Shown here: piece after piece, positions 46,507 to 57,952 of the stretch
Layout: every line of letters begins with the position of its first letter
Position numbering within the stretch: the first letter of the stretch is position 1
DNA from: Albifimbria verrucaria
Lineage: Eukaryota > Ascomycota > Sordariomycetes > Hypocreales > Stachybotryaceae
Reading direction: 5' to 3'
Assembly (NCBI GenBank): GCA_020081605.1
Contig: JAHREC010000018.1
Coordinates: forward strand, 2,852,001-2,916,000
DNA length: 64,000 nt
Made by a program: the position numbers and the translations under genes
The notes under the pieces: generated by a model
Databases searched by the model: none
What the model was told of the DNA's origin: nothing
What the model saw: only the letters and a program-made list of their open reading frames with translations

Positions 46507-49076
46507 GAGTAGCATGCAATTCGTCTCTCTTTCCTTTGTTAATGACGACTACGACGATTATGCTACGCCATTCAACCATACCCGCTCACTTCGATTATCT
46601 TCACCTTGCCGGATTTCGCGACCTAGCGGCTCCGTATCAAAAATTACCCTGCTACATAACATGGGAAAACACCGGTAGCATCTTTACAACAATATCCGCG
46701 CTATGCACGAGACCCTCCTTACGAATTTTCTATTTTCTATTCTGTTAGATTATCGCCTTGGCTCCCGGATGCCTAACGGGAAAATCTTATGGCACGATAT
46801 CCTCGAAACTTTACTACCTTACCTCTATAAGTCCCGGTATCACAATCCGGGCACACATCACGAGTAGCTCTCAGACTCATGACGTTAATACATGCAGTCT
46901 ATGAGTTTGCTCAGGTGATTTTTGAAACGCGGTGCAAATTGGAGGAGATTGGAGTTTTTCGGCGCTTGGGCTTGGTTGAGCATTTGTCTGCTATGTACTG
47001 GTGGGAGGGCGGTCGTTTGTTTCCTGCTCGATACCAATGGCTTGGGAGGTATGGATTCATTGACATGGCACGAAAGAAATGGATATGCTGGGTGGCTCCT
47101 GTCTATTTTGATATAGAGATAACCAGCAATATGATGACATTCCACGTTAACAAGTTTTCCTGTCCTACAAATGTGTGCGTGTATTGCAATGCTCTGCTCG
47201 GCGACTTTAACCAACTTCAAATCTTGGAAGCAAACACTATGTTGGTTACTGTTACATGCGTTTACCGCCATTCCTATGCGGGCCTCAAAACGGGCCGCAG
47301 GTGGCCCATCGAAGGCCCAACCAAATACTGCGTTTACCTACCTCTAGGTGCGCGCGGTGCCTTTGCAGTCACCTGCGTGGGCAACAAACAGCGTGGGAAA
47401 AACACCTCTTGGCTCCGCATCAACAAACAAACAGACCCGCCACGCCCCTCCCTCTCCATCGAGCGTTTGGAGGCTTCGTCATCGACCACAGAAGGCATCT
47501 AAGTGTCTCTCCCACCCACGGCGGCAATGGTGACTGGCCCTCTCCCGGGGAGATCTGGATGCTTGACTGGGGAAGAGGGGGCCAAGTGTAAACGCGCACT
47601 ACCGTTACCTTCTTTTCCCCGCGTTGTAATTGATACCTTGAGCGGCCCCGCGCGCGCTGTGGCCTCTGATGTGTCCCCGAGGCGCTTTCAGATTGGGCGT
47701 GGTGGCATGGCAGAATGCATTCGACCCCAGATGTTGGTGTTGACCTCTCCAGCTTGTTGTTAGTGGCCCGGCCTGTTGTTGGTTCAGCCCAGCGCGGAGC
47801 CCAACTTATTTGTCCAAGCTGACCACGTCGGTGTGTCCTCCTCACGGCCTTTTCGCCATGTTTTGCGTTGTTGTCATCTCTTAGACATCTATCTTCCGGG
47901 GCTTGTTGGCTGCCTACCCATGGAGAGGTTCGAACGACTAACGGAGCCCTTAAAGCGGCGTGAGCTCCAGCCAGCGACCCAATACCCCGGTCAAGCTAAG
48001 GCAACCAAAAGGAAACTAAAATCTTTCTTCTAAGCGCCGTTCAAAGGCCTGCTCTCTGCCGTCATTGGCCAGCACGGACTGGCCCGTCACCCACTCCTGC
48101 GGGCCAGCCAGTGTGATTGGGAGACGGTAAGCGCCCGGATGTGAGCGCTGGGTGGGAAGGGGAGGGGGTGTCCAACGGACAGACATGAGAGGATGCCACG
48201 GTCCAACGAGAGGCAGAGGACCGCAAGCGTCCTCCGCTCCTCGTTCTTCCACTTTGTCGAGGACGACGGTGCTATTCGTCCAGACAGTCGCATGCGCCGC
48301 ACTACTGCGAGGCATGCAGGACGCTACTCACGCGTGTTCCACCCTTCAGCCCCGAGCGACCTTTGGTCTGACGAGATGAGTGAGCTGCTAGGAGGCTTGG
48401 TGTAAGCGACGCCGGTGCTACGGGCTCCCGGATCTTGGCGTCCGGTGCCTCGATGTTCGGCGGTCCTATGGGTGCGGACAGAGCCATCCGTTGGGTCAGA
48501 CTTGGGGGCCTAGTGTCTCGTAGGGCTTACTTCGTGGCCTGCTAGAGCAGAGCAGCCGCTTCCTACGCCTTGCTCTAGGGCGGCTTCTATCTCTGACTGC
48601 AGACACATGCCATCCGTTGTTCTCTAGCCCTGCCAAGCAACCAAGGGTCGTGCACGCTGCAATGTGAACGGACCAGTGGGGTCTAGAAGAAAGAAGAAGT
48701 GTAAAATGGCAGTCATCCTGGGCCTTGAATCCGTCCTGTCACCTTACTGGGTCCAGCATCCATACCTTGCGAGGGAAGCGTGACGAGTGCCACTGAAACG
48801 TGGCGATTGGAAACAGTGTTTCACATCTGCCGTCCCGATCACATACCACCCTGAAACCAATCCCAGAGAAGGGTTCTTATAGATGCTATATTTGGCTATC
48901 CAATCCCGAGGTGGCTCTCGGCTGTAACTCTGTCGGCGAGCGTGCGAATCCCAAGTGTGATGGTAGCTGTGACGGAGCAGATGCGGCCGACGAGGCTACG
49001 CAAGCACCGCACGGGTTCTTGAGAAGATGTGACAAGCCATCGTCGGGGAGACGGAGACACAGGCCACACGTGTATC
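46507..49076. other. Intergenic region with one long orphan ORF
   Basis: Between the 45.8 kb gene and the FAN1 stop. Apart from the 207-codon frame at 46879-47502, no supported gene is seen. The first few hundred bases are AT-rich 3' flank. Confidence 0.45.
46879..47502 (+). CDS. Orphan open reading frame, coding status doubtful
   Basis: A 207-codon ATG-to-stop frame. It has no motif I recognise, no signal peptide and no clear membrane segment. It contains several Cys and Trp residues (MYWWEGG; KKWICWVAPVYF; CPTNVCVYCNALLG). Codon third positions lack the C preference seen in the confirmed genes. Given the amount of non-coding DNA here, one frame of this size by chance is not surprising. It is listed because it is the longest unexplained frame in the window. 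Confidence 0.2.
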   Translation: MTLIHAVYEFAQVIFETRCKLEEIGVFRRLGLVEHLSAMYWWEGGRLFPARYQWLGRYGFIDMARKKWICWVAPVYFDIEITSNMMTFHVNKFSCPTNVCVYCNALLGDFNQLQILEANTMLVTVTCVYRHSYAGLKTGRRWPIEGPTKYCVYLPLGARGAFAVTCVGNKQRGKNTSWLRINKQTDPPRPSLSIERLEASSSTTEGI

Positions 49077-51660
49077 CTAGTCAACTACTCTCACTTCTTT
49101 GGCAACAGCATTGCATAGCGCAACTTTGACCCCGGCGTTGGTCAGGACGTGGATCCACAACCGCTGTGTATCACTCAGGCGGTCATTCAGGCTCTTCACT
49201 TCCGCAAACATCACCTCTCCCTGTGCTTGGCCCGGGTGTTTGGACCCCTCCGTCGTCACGTCCCTGGCCCTCCAGAGGACGAGATCAGGATTCCTCCACC
49301 CCGTGCCTTGTACTCCTGCGCCATCACCTTGCATACAGCAGCCAATGCACCCCCTCAAAGCTTCTAACCAGCTCCGCAAGGTCCTCCACATCAAAGTCCC
49401 AATTGAGCCCTACCACGCTCGTGCGCCTCTCCTTCTCTCTATCCCAGACCTCGCGCAGAAGTCGTTCTGCCTCTCCGTTTTCGATCTCCACCAGTCGGTG
49501 GTTGATCTCCGAAGCCCGTGCCGGGAAGAAACTGTCCGTATGTAGATCGAGTGGGCATGTCTGATAAGCCGTTTGGAACACGTTAGGTATATACAGAAAG
49601 AGTATGTCGTAGAACAGATAGGCAAAGAGGGTGCGAATGATGCCCCCTCAGCATGATAGCCTTTCCAACCCTGTGCTCGGAAATGGCTCAGACACATCTC
49701 CTCCACACTACATTCACCGCCCGAATCCAGCTCGTCCAACCAAACGGTCTTCGTGCTCACGGCTTGGCGGCCGGGCTTGGGCTGTAAGTCACGTTTGAGC
49801 TGGATTCCCTCAACAGTGATTTGTATGGGGTCTTCGAGGCGGACATGTCCAAAGTCATGTTGCAGGCGTCGTGGGATTCGGAGGCGTTTCTCAAGCTTAA
49901 TCAAGCGTTTCTGTAGGTCATAATGATGTATGAGGTGGCAATCTGGGTCTTGCAATCCTGTTTCACAAGTGGACGCAGCAATTTGCTTCCAGTGTCTCTT
50001 CAGCTGCTCCATGTTTACTTTGGCAGCATCCAGATCGAGGTCAGCCATGTAATGCTCCTCGAGAAGTGCCTTCCTCTGATACCAGGCACCTCGGCGCGAT
50101 GGATGAAAAAGACGCTGGTCAAGTAATTCAGTGAGCAAGGCATGTTCTTTTTCATAATCTTTCAGCCTCCCCAGAATATAGAGGGCTTTGTGAATAATTC
50201 GGGTGTATGAATGAGCTGGGTTGAACCTTCGTAAATAGGCTCCTTCTCCCATGTCGTACACCTTTTTTCTTTCTCTTGTTCTTCGATTACCATCTTCTGC
50301 CATCGAGGGTATATCAGGTCGAATATGTCCAAGACCTTCTGGAAACCCTCCTCGCCAGGCGGCCCATTGAATTCAAGAATGTTATCAACTTGGGCTTCCA
50401 ACTTGATTGCATATTCATATTCCATCAGGTGTTGGCGGGAAGCGAATATGGTTGATGTACGACAGACTATATATTCGGGAAATTTCTCCGAGCAATTTTG
50501 GCCAAGATGATTGTTGTCAATGACTTTTCTGTCCACTGGGTGGACCTGTAGAAGACGAGGTGCACTCTCTCAAACAAAGTGAAAACATCTGGCGACAAGC
50601 GAATGCAAGGTCCAAGAATATCGAGAATCTTGCTAAGGAAGTGCTGCTCTCGGTTTGAATCCTCTCTTCGAAGCTGTACCTTGCCCGGGGCTTCTGGTCA
50701 ATGGTGTCTTCTGGCCCCCGAGTTTCGACTGTTCTGACGACTCAGACCCAATGCTAATAAGCCCGTCTGCTGTTGACTCATACGATGCAACGCTCTCGTC
50801 AGTTCTGCCTTGTTTCGTCCTTGGATTTTGGCCTCCTTCGCGACGATTTTGAGCTCGTCAAGGTACAAGAGCGATGCTGCTTCGTCTACTGTTTTTATGT
50901 GCTCTTCCGAACAATCTGCAAATGTGAAAGTTTTCCCCAGCTTGACCTCTTCCAGATCAATCCCAGCGATTGGGCTTTGGTTTTCTAATGAATCATCTTC
51001 AGGAAGCTCGCGGGACTTTTGAAGGTTGCGCACAGCCAACTCGGGGTCTGATACATCATCGTAATACCCTAGACGACTTGTCCGATGCCACGACGCTGTT
51101 TTGCGGAGAAAGAGTCTCACATATCTATTTTATAAGCATTTGTTTCCCGTGGTTTACGAAGTTACTCACAGATATTGGGCTTCATAATCCAGACTTCTCC
51201 ATTGGTTGAATATCTCCAGTTCCTTGGTATTAAATAGCGAGGCTTCCTCGTCCAGAACAATGTCCAACGCAAGGTTGAAGGCGTCGACATAGATTGAACT
51301 CGACCCTTTCACCCATCGTGGCGGAGCCTGGTCCGGTGTTCCAGATGGAGCCGCATCGCCTTGAGATGATTTGAATGCCTCATACTCTTCAATAGCTTGT
51401 GTCTCGTCTGCTGCAGGTGGGAATGCGTTCTCGAAATCCGTAGCTGGGTGACTATCACCATCCCTGGCAAAGATTCGGAAACCAACCCGTTATTCTTTTC
51501 ATCTTGCAGGTCATTTTCAGTGGAAGAGTCTCCCGATTCCCCAAACTTTTGGTGATGGCTTTCCTCTCGTCTCGGTTTTTTGAAGGTCTTTCAAGCTGCT
51601 CTGGGGCAGAAACAGCCACTTCACCCGCCCCCTCGGTATCCTTCTTACAAAGGCGTCCAT
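49077..51660 (-). CDS. FAN1: FAN1-type structure-specific nuclease with VRR-NUC domain
   Basis: Two exons on the minus strand, roughly 51660-51170 and 51124-49077. FAN1 is the Fanconi-associated 5' flap endonuclease for interstrand crosslink repair. Visible are SIYVDAFNLALDIVL and WRSLDYEAQYLYVRLFLRKT with SRLGYYDD (SAP/helical region), EFNGPPGEEGFQKVLD, the TPR-like middle (YTRIIHKALYILGRLKDYEKE; FHPSRRGAWYQRKALLEEHY), WKGYHAEGG, and the VRR-NUC end with the catalytic PD (IPDLVLW) and EVK (FAEVKSLNDRLSDTQRLW). At least eight single-base losses interrupt it, including near 50471, 50265, 49648 and three between 49270 and 49360. The N-terminal start is uncertain (51660-51721) because frames also shift there. 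Identity is secure from the PD..EVK site and helical core. Confidence 0.88.
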
Positions 51661-51920
51661 TTCCTCCAAGACCTAGTGGCCACATTTCAATTATGAGAAG
51701 AGACTCGGCCGCATCGAGCACAAAGTGAAGTGCATAGCTGCACGCTCAGGGACTGTAGCCTGGGTCGGCGTCTACGTATTCGACAGCGAAACGCGAAGTC
51801 AGGTGACGGCGCGTCTCAATATGCACAGGGCACCCGGTGTTCACCCGATCTCAAACAATGTGGACTTGAGGATCGCAAACAGAAGCTCCAAAGCTTCATA
51901 TAAACAAGCCGTGGACCAAC
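51661..51920. promoter_or_regulatory. Short bidirectional promoter, FAN1 and SDC1
   Basis: Roughly 200-260 bp between the start codons of two genes reading outward, so the two promoters must overlap. No specific factor site is claimed. Confidence 0.5.
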
Positions 51921-52481
51921 ATGTCGGACCAGATTGTGAAAGAAGACGGTGCGGTAGACCCTTCGCAGGCGTCGACCGCTGATGAACTGCCCACAATCGT
52001 GCAGACCGCACAAATCGCACAGCCTTCAGCAGGCACCCCGCAAAGAGACGTTATCATGTCCGATGCGCCAACGGAACAGGCCGCAGTATGTTGTCGCTTT
52101 GCACCTCAGCTGACTTCCAAGTCGATGTTTAGTTCTAACTCGCAAGTACAGTCCCCGGCGCCCATTACACATGCTCCAAGCCCTGCACCAGCCCGCACTG
52201 GAACCCCGCGCACGGCTCTCGTGCTGCCTCTGTTCACCCAGACCCAGGGTTCACAATGCCTTCTGAAGCTCCCCACATGGAGACCAGGTGCGGCAATATC
52301 TCAATACTAGAGTCACAGGGGTTTTGCTGGAGGGAATGAAGCAATTGGCAAAGGACCAGTAAGTTTCCTGAATCATGTCTATGCGCTAAGGTGCTGATTG
52401 GTGTATAGACCAGCCGAACCATTGCGAGTCCTGGGCGAGTATCTTATTCAGAAATCAAGGGAATTAGAGGGAACTAGCTAG
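51921..52481 (+). CDS. SDC1: COMPASS subunit SDC1 (Dpy-30 homologue)
   Basis: Three exons: 51921-52085, 52152-52358 and 52409-52481. The C-terminal Dpy-30 dimerisation helices are clear: QVRQYLNTRVTGVLLEGMKQ, then LAKDQPAEPLRVLGEYLIQK. The N-terminal half is Pro/Ala/Thr-rich and disordered (SPAPITHAPSPAPARTGTP). SDC1 binds Bre2 in the Set1/COMPASS histone H3K4 methyltransferase. Two single-base losses in C runs, near 52206 and 52273, break the middle exon. With them the gene has 149 codons. The intron inside KDQ is supported by phase. It is head-to-head with FAN1 and converges with RPS13. Confidence 0.9.
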
Positions 52482-52766
52482 GTACCGAACCTGTGCATTT
52501 CACAAAAGGAAGCATGAAAAAGGCGTTCAAGGGGCCATGGCGATTTACATTCACAATAATGGACTGGATTGATACCATTGGACGGATACAGTTTTTAGTA
52601 GTCAATTGCTTCCAATTCGGGCATTTGACTACCACCTAGGTCTTGTTGTGACCAGTGCAGAAGCTTCATGGCTCTAAATGCAAGTTTTCCATAATCGTCC
52701 CTTAACTCCAAGACCAGGGTAACCGCTTCATCCGCCAAATCCGTCCAGTCGTAGCATTTTCCCGCT

Positions 52767-53456
52767 TTAGGCGACGATGGTGCTGGCGGTGGCAGACTCG
52801 TACTTCCAGTTGGGAGGGAGGACACCGACAGTCTTGTAGTAGCGGGCAAGACGGTGGATACGAGACTCAATCAGAATGAGACGGAACTTGGAGTCCTTGT
52901 CCTTGCGGTTGCGCTCAAGGTGCTTGCGGACAGCGACAGCCTACATTAAACGTCAGTCTTGATTGTCTCCATATTGCGATTGAAGATTTATATTCACCTT
53001 CTTGATGAGCATATACAGATCCTCAGGAAGGTCGGGGGCGAGGCCTGTAAAAATCTCTCTGTCAGTCTAAACCGTACAGAGGCATGTATGTTGATGTTTT
53101 TCCAAAGGAAAACAGTTTTTGGGAGTCGTCTATTATGCGTGCTATCGCTGGGTTCATGTGGGAATCGTACCGCTCGACTTCAGAATTCGCAGAATTCGGT
53201 TACCTGAACTCGGACGTTAGTTTTGCGCATGCAAATCCGAACACGGCGGCTACATACCGGTGACGACCTTGACCTGGGCAATGCCGTGGGAGTCACGCAG
53301 GATGACACCAATCTGAGAAGGGTGGCACCCTTTCTGGCCAGCTTGGTGATCTGCTCGACGACCTGCTCGGGGTGGTCTTCAGCCACGCGGGGCGGCACGG
53401 GAGTAGGGGACGGCGGAGGCAGAAATGCCCTTGCCCTTGCTGTGAAGTCTACCCAT
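52767..53456 (-). CDS. RPS13: 40S ribosomal protein S13 (uS15)
   Basis: Four exons on the minus strand: 53456-53258, 53203-53171, 53044-52998 and 52940-52767. The protein opens [20 protein letters not shown], continues with [68 protein letters not shown] and [20 protein letters not shown], and ends SATASTIVA. Three single-base losses in C runs lie in exon 1, near 53391, 53373 and 53325. Restoring them gives exactly 151 residues, the invariant eukaryotic length, which is strong evidence that the breaks are errors in an essential gene. The second and third exons are very small (33 and 47 nt), typical of intron-rich ribosomal-protein genes. Confidence 0.97.
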
Positions 53457-54242
53457 CTTGTCGGAGTTTGGCGGTGGTTGAGGATGAGGTGTTGTCGGAT
53501 GAGAATCGCAAAAGTTCAGAATCAAGAGGTTTGTGGAGTAGCTGAACTTTTCGCTTGATTAATCCGCAGTTAGGGCAGCGCTGCGTTGTGCGCCCCTCTA
53601 GTGGAGCATCACGTGACGACCCTCTTAGTCAACCCATTTTTCTTCCGGACTTGGCTCCAACCTCTTCTTAAGAAAATCTTTTGTTTACTTTTGAGCATGA
53701 TACTCGTCCAAACAAGACAAATGTAATGGTAAGATACGCTCCCAACTCCTGCATCCCTTACTCAACCCCCTTTTCTGCAATTGCACATGATGATATATCA
53801 CATTTTACTTTTTCTGGTACCTCTTATTTTAGAGTCTTCGGGCTCAATGAATGAACCGGACTTCTGACCTTGCACCAAATTCTGCCTCCTTTTGTTGTCA
53901 TTGCTCATTCGAGGCACGATAGCTAACAATTGGGCAGTGTTTCTCCAAATCATAGACATAATGAAATCAGTTCAAGGTTTTAAAGACAGAAAAAATAGAA
54001 GAAAATGAATGAAATATTGCTTAAACCCAGTTCCTGCCCGCCCCAATGATTTGTGATGTTCCAGTATTGCAGAATTTTTTGCTTCAGATTACTGTTCGCT
54101 ATTTTACAACTCCAGACAGTGCTGGGAACAAACGGCATGACACATCCTTCTTCGTCGTCACAGTCTGTAACCAAACGAACCCTATTTTCGTCATGCAACT
54201 GTTGATGCCTTGTCTTAACTAACCATTGCACTCCACGCTCCT
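53457..54242. other. Intergenic region between RPS13 and U2AF large subunit
   Basis: RPS13 promoter on the left and U2AF 3' flank on the right; both read leftward. The right half is AT-rich. No gene or repeat is seen. Confidence 0.55.
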
Positions 54243-56258
54243 TTACCAAGCACCAACGTCAAAGTTCTCCTAATCCCAGAGTTAGTAAGTGCATTATGAC
54301 GGTAACAAAACGGCATGTTTACCTCTGGGAAGTAAGTCGTCACGACGGTTCTGTCTGCGAACTTGCGTCCTGCTAGGGCTGTGAGAGCCTTGGTGGCAGA
54401 CTCTGTTGAGTCAAACTTGACAAAGATCTTGCCAACACCTGCCGACTGTCGGCTGCCTCCGGTCGGTCGAGGAATCTTGAGTTCGGTGACGGTGCCGAAT
54501 TTTCCACACTCGTCCAGGACATCTTCACGAATCTCTGCCAGGGTTGTTAGTATTTGCCAGAGTTACAACCAAATAGATTAGTATTACCTTCATAGTCATC
54601 GTTGTCCATCAGCTCTTCTGCAGTAACCATGTTGAGAAGTTGTACCACTTTGCTGGTCTCGATCTCGCCTGCAGCCTGGGATGCTAGTCCGCTAATGGCA
54701 GTGATACCAACGTCGAAGTTGGCGACCTGGGTTGGGCCAATGCTGGCCTTTGTTACCTTTAGTTTCCTGCCTCCAACGTCCATGCCATTCAGCGTTTCAA
54801 GGGCGCCTTGGTTCGCCACTGAAGGTTCGACATATTCCGCAAACGCAATTCCCTAGAACGAATAAAGTTAGATAATGCCTCTGTACTTCTGATATGCGTG
54901 CTTACTCTAGACTCTTCTGTGCTGCGATCCTTGACCAGAATGAAAGCCTTGGGTTTGCCAAAGGCAGCCAACAGCTCGATAACCTGATCTTCTGTCAGGA
55001 AAGGAGGAATGTTGGTGATGCAGAGTTTGTTGATCGTGTCGGGGACAACGTTTGAAACAACCTCTGGATCATAGGCCATCTCGTCGGGAATTGCAGGCAT
55101 GACATAGTCCTTGGGTCGGCGAATTTGAAGCCCGCGGCCTTCGCCATCGCTGGTACCGTTGGCCTGATCGTCGGCATCCATCGAGATGTCATCCAGAGCA
55201 AGGGCAACAGTAGCTTCTGATGCATTTCTGAATTCCAAAATGGCAAACGAGCGATCGCTGGCAAATTGACACAGAACGCATGGGTCCGTGGTTTCAATAA
55301 CATTCAAGTTGTTGAGCTGTAGATTGAAGAACGATAGCACAGCATCTTCGGTCGTGTCAGGAGGAAGGTTGGAAACAACAAGTCGCTTCGCTTGACGGGA
55401 GTTGTTTGCTTTCAGGCCAGCACTGGTCACCTGGTCGCCGGGCTGATTCATGAAAGCCTGCAGCTTTGTGGGATCCATGGGCTGCTGGCGAGGAGCTCCA
55501 GGTAGGGGGAACATGCCCGAGAGTTTGGCTTGTTCCGCCGTGACATGGTCATATCCAGGCGGCTTGATATCCCATTGAGTCAGACGTCGCTTACGCTCAA
55601 GAATCGGCACAACGTCGGTCAGGTCGGGGGTAGGCTCTCGCTTCTTTGGTGGCGAAGGACTCCGACGGGCTTCATTCCTAGGGAAGGCATCTTCACGGCG
55701 GTCTCGCCCTCCCCGTCGACGGTCATCGTAGGGTTCACGGTCTCGGCGAGCAGGTCGCTCGTCGTCGTCTCGGCGGCCGTCACGGCCATCACGACCATCA
55801 CGGCCGCCATCACGACCGCCATCACGACCGTCGCGACCGTCACGGCCATCGCGGCCATCGCGGCGAGACGCGCCTCTATCGCGGTCCCACTCACGCTCGC
55901 CCCTACGGTCGCGGCCTGAGTAACGGTCCTCTCGCTCTCTGTCTCGATGGTTTCGGCTAGATGAATAGGCGTCTACATCTCCGGCGCCGCGGCGACCGCT
56001 GCGATGGTCGGGGATCTTGAACGTCGGCGCTCGCGGTCCCTGTCTCTAGGTCGTTCGCGACGATCGTCGCGTTCGCCTCTGGAGGACTGCTCAAGAGTCA
56101 GTTATATACGACAAGGTACTTGATGAAGTTACTAACCGGATAGTCACGTCCCCTTCGACCGTCTAACCCCAATGAACAGTTAGCAAACACAAGGACGGCG
56201 GAGAAGAATGCCAGCGATTGAAGCTCTTACCGCGGGACGAGTAGCTGTCGCCGTTCAT
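54243..56258 (-). CDS. U2AF2: U2 snRNP auxiliary factor large subunit (U2AF65/Prp2)
   Basis: Six exons on the minus strand: 56258-56231, 56162-56137, 56086-54906, 54852-54588, 54534-54323 and 54269-54243. The protein binds the polypyrimidine tract and recruits U2 snRNP through SF3B1. After a short MNGDSYSSR start comes an Arg-rich region dominated by Arg-Asp and Asp-Gly-Arg repeats, then the linker VVPILERKRRLTQWDIKPPG, which contains the SF1/U2AF35-binding type Trp. RRM1 follows (RLVVSNLPPDTTEDAV; RSFAILEFRN), then RRM2 (KLCITNIPPFLTEDQVIELL; GIAFAEYVEP) and a C-terminal UHM (VVQLLNMVTAEELMDNDDYE; GKIFVKFDSTESATKAL; GRKFADRTVVTTYFPE). It ends NFDVGAW. One base is missing near 56018. With it the gene has 580 codons. 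Confidence 0.95.
55775..55866 (-). repeat. Nine-base tandem repeats encoding Asp-Gly-Arg units
   Basis: Inside the U2AF Arg-rich region, about ten near-identical GGCCGTGAC/GGTCGTGAT-type units encode RDGRDGR and RDGGRDGGRDG stretches. The repeat is in frame. Confidence 0.85.
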
Positions 56259-56664
56259 TTTAAAGTACGAGAATGGCTTCAGTCGGTTGCCGTCGCGCCT
56301 CCTGGGGTTCTCGCTGAATGCAGGCTCGTGGGCTAGAGGAATAGTGATGAAGCCTCCACGAGACTCGTCGTCAATGTGCTGGTGCTGGAAACTTGAGGCT
56401 GGAGCTTTTTCAGTGATTTTGGCGCTAGGGCCAAGTAAGGAATAGTGGGTTCTACGATGCGTTAGCGTGACCAAGTCCCTGACGCCAGGTACCGCCTGTT
56501 GCATTTCGCGGGTCCATCCGTCCTTATTGCACCGACACGATACTTCGGTGAACCAGGTGGCGATAGTTTCAACCCTTTTGAACACAATCTCTTCTTCTGC
56601 TATGTTGAGTCTTGCGTGCTCAGATTTTGTATAAATTCTGCTGTTCAGATTTTAATCCATCCTT
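56259..56664. promoter_or_regulatory. Bidirectional promoter region, U2AF and OGG1
   Basis: About 400 bp separates the start codons of two outward-reading genes. No named regulatory site is recognised. Confidence 0.5.
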
Positions 56665-57952
56665 ATGCGAGCCATGACGGAATGGCGTAAACTGCCTGTG
56701 AGCCTCACTGAGCTCTGTATCGACACGACGCTTAGATGTGGGCAATCTTTCAGATGGCGGAAAATTGATGAAGAATGGTACGTTCCTTAGACCTGAACTG
56801 TCATTCCGAGGCAGTGGGAGTATTCACCAATCTGAATAGGATCTGTACGCTTCATGGGCGCATTCTGTCTTTGAAGCAAGACGCTACTCATCTCCATTAT
56901 AAAACCATCTGGCCAGAGAAAACCATACTCCATAGTTCTACAGCCCACGACAACACAGAGGCGCTCCTTCGCCATTATTTCAACCTGGACCTAGATTTAG
57001 GCAGTTTGTATAAACAGTGGTCGAAAGCGGACCCCAACTTCCGGAAGAAAGCACCAACTTTCACAGGCGTGCGCATTCTCAACCAGGACGCCTGGGAAGC
57101 ATTGATCGCCTTTATATGCAGCAGCAACAACAACATCTCGCGAATATCCCAAATGGTCCGTCACACCCATATTTTTTTATCCTTTTTTCTAATCTGTTGC
57201 AGGTACACAAGCTCTGTAAACACTATGGCCCTTTTATTGCCCAAGTTGGTGATGAACGCCTACATGACTTTCCGCCTCCAGCAGCTTTGACAGGGGCGCA
57301 AGTCGAATCGCATTTGAGAGAACTTGGGTTTGGCTATCGCGCTAAATACATTGCGCAAACAGCAAGAATGGTCGCCGAAGAGAAACCAGCTGGGTGGCTG
57401 GAATCGCTGCGTAACCCGAACAGCCCGGGCTTTGACACGCCGAAATTACCTCGAGATCAACACAAATCGTATAAAGAGGCACACGAAGAGCTTCTGAACT
57501 TGACTGGTGTAGGCCCCAAAGTTGCCGACTGTGTCTGCTTGATGGGTTTGGGATGGGGAGAATCTGTTCCCGTGGACACCCATGTTTGGCAGATTGCTCA
57601 ACGAGACTACAAGTTCGGCAAGACGAAAACGAAAACCTTCAACAAAGCTATGTACGATGCGGTTGGTGATCATTTCAGAACATTGTGGGGCCCTTATGCT
57701 GGCTGGGCACACTCTGTGCTCTTCACTGCGGATCTTCGTGCATTCGCTGCACAAACTGCGAAGGAGGCCCTGCCAGACGTCAAAGTGGAAGAAGAGACTA
57801 TTCTGTCTAGCACGGTGGTACCACCACAGAAGAGGGAATTGGTGGAAGAAACGTTGGTGAAGACAGAGTTGAAAGTGGAGGAGCCTCTTGACAACTCGAT
57901 TATCAAGGTCGAAAGGAGGTCAAAGAGGCTACGGGTCAAGGCTAGCTCATAG
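56665..57952 (+). CDS. OGG1: 8-oxoguanine DNA glycosylase/lyase
   Basis: Three exons: 56665-56777, 56840-57155 and 57203-57952, unbroken, 392 residues. It removes 8-oxoG opposite C in base excision repair. Visible are the N-terminal LCIDTTLRCGQSFRWRK, then TLHGRILSLKQ, AWEALIAFICSSNNNISRI, GYRAKYIAQTARM, and the helix-hairpin-helix LLNLTGVGPKVADCVCLMGL with the Schiff-base Lys, followed by SVPVDTHVWQIA with the catalytic Asp. By my count these are residues 249 and 268, the same numbers as in human OGG1. The C-terminal tail carries KRSKRLRV-like basic residues, a probable nuclear signal. A second in-frame ATG at 56674 is possible. The donor of intron 2 reads GTCCGT, unusual at +3. Confidence 0.95.

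Noticed and set aside
49077..51660. Several separate small genes in the FAN1 region
   Set aside because: The pieces join in order into one FAN1 protein with a complete helical core and VRR-NUC site once single bases are restored.
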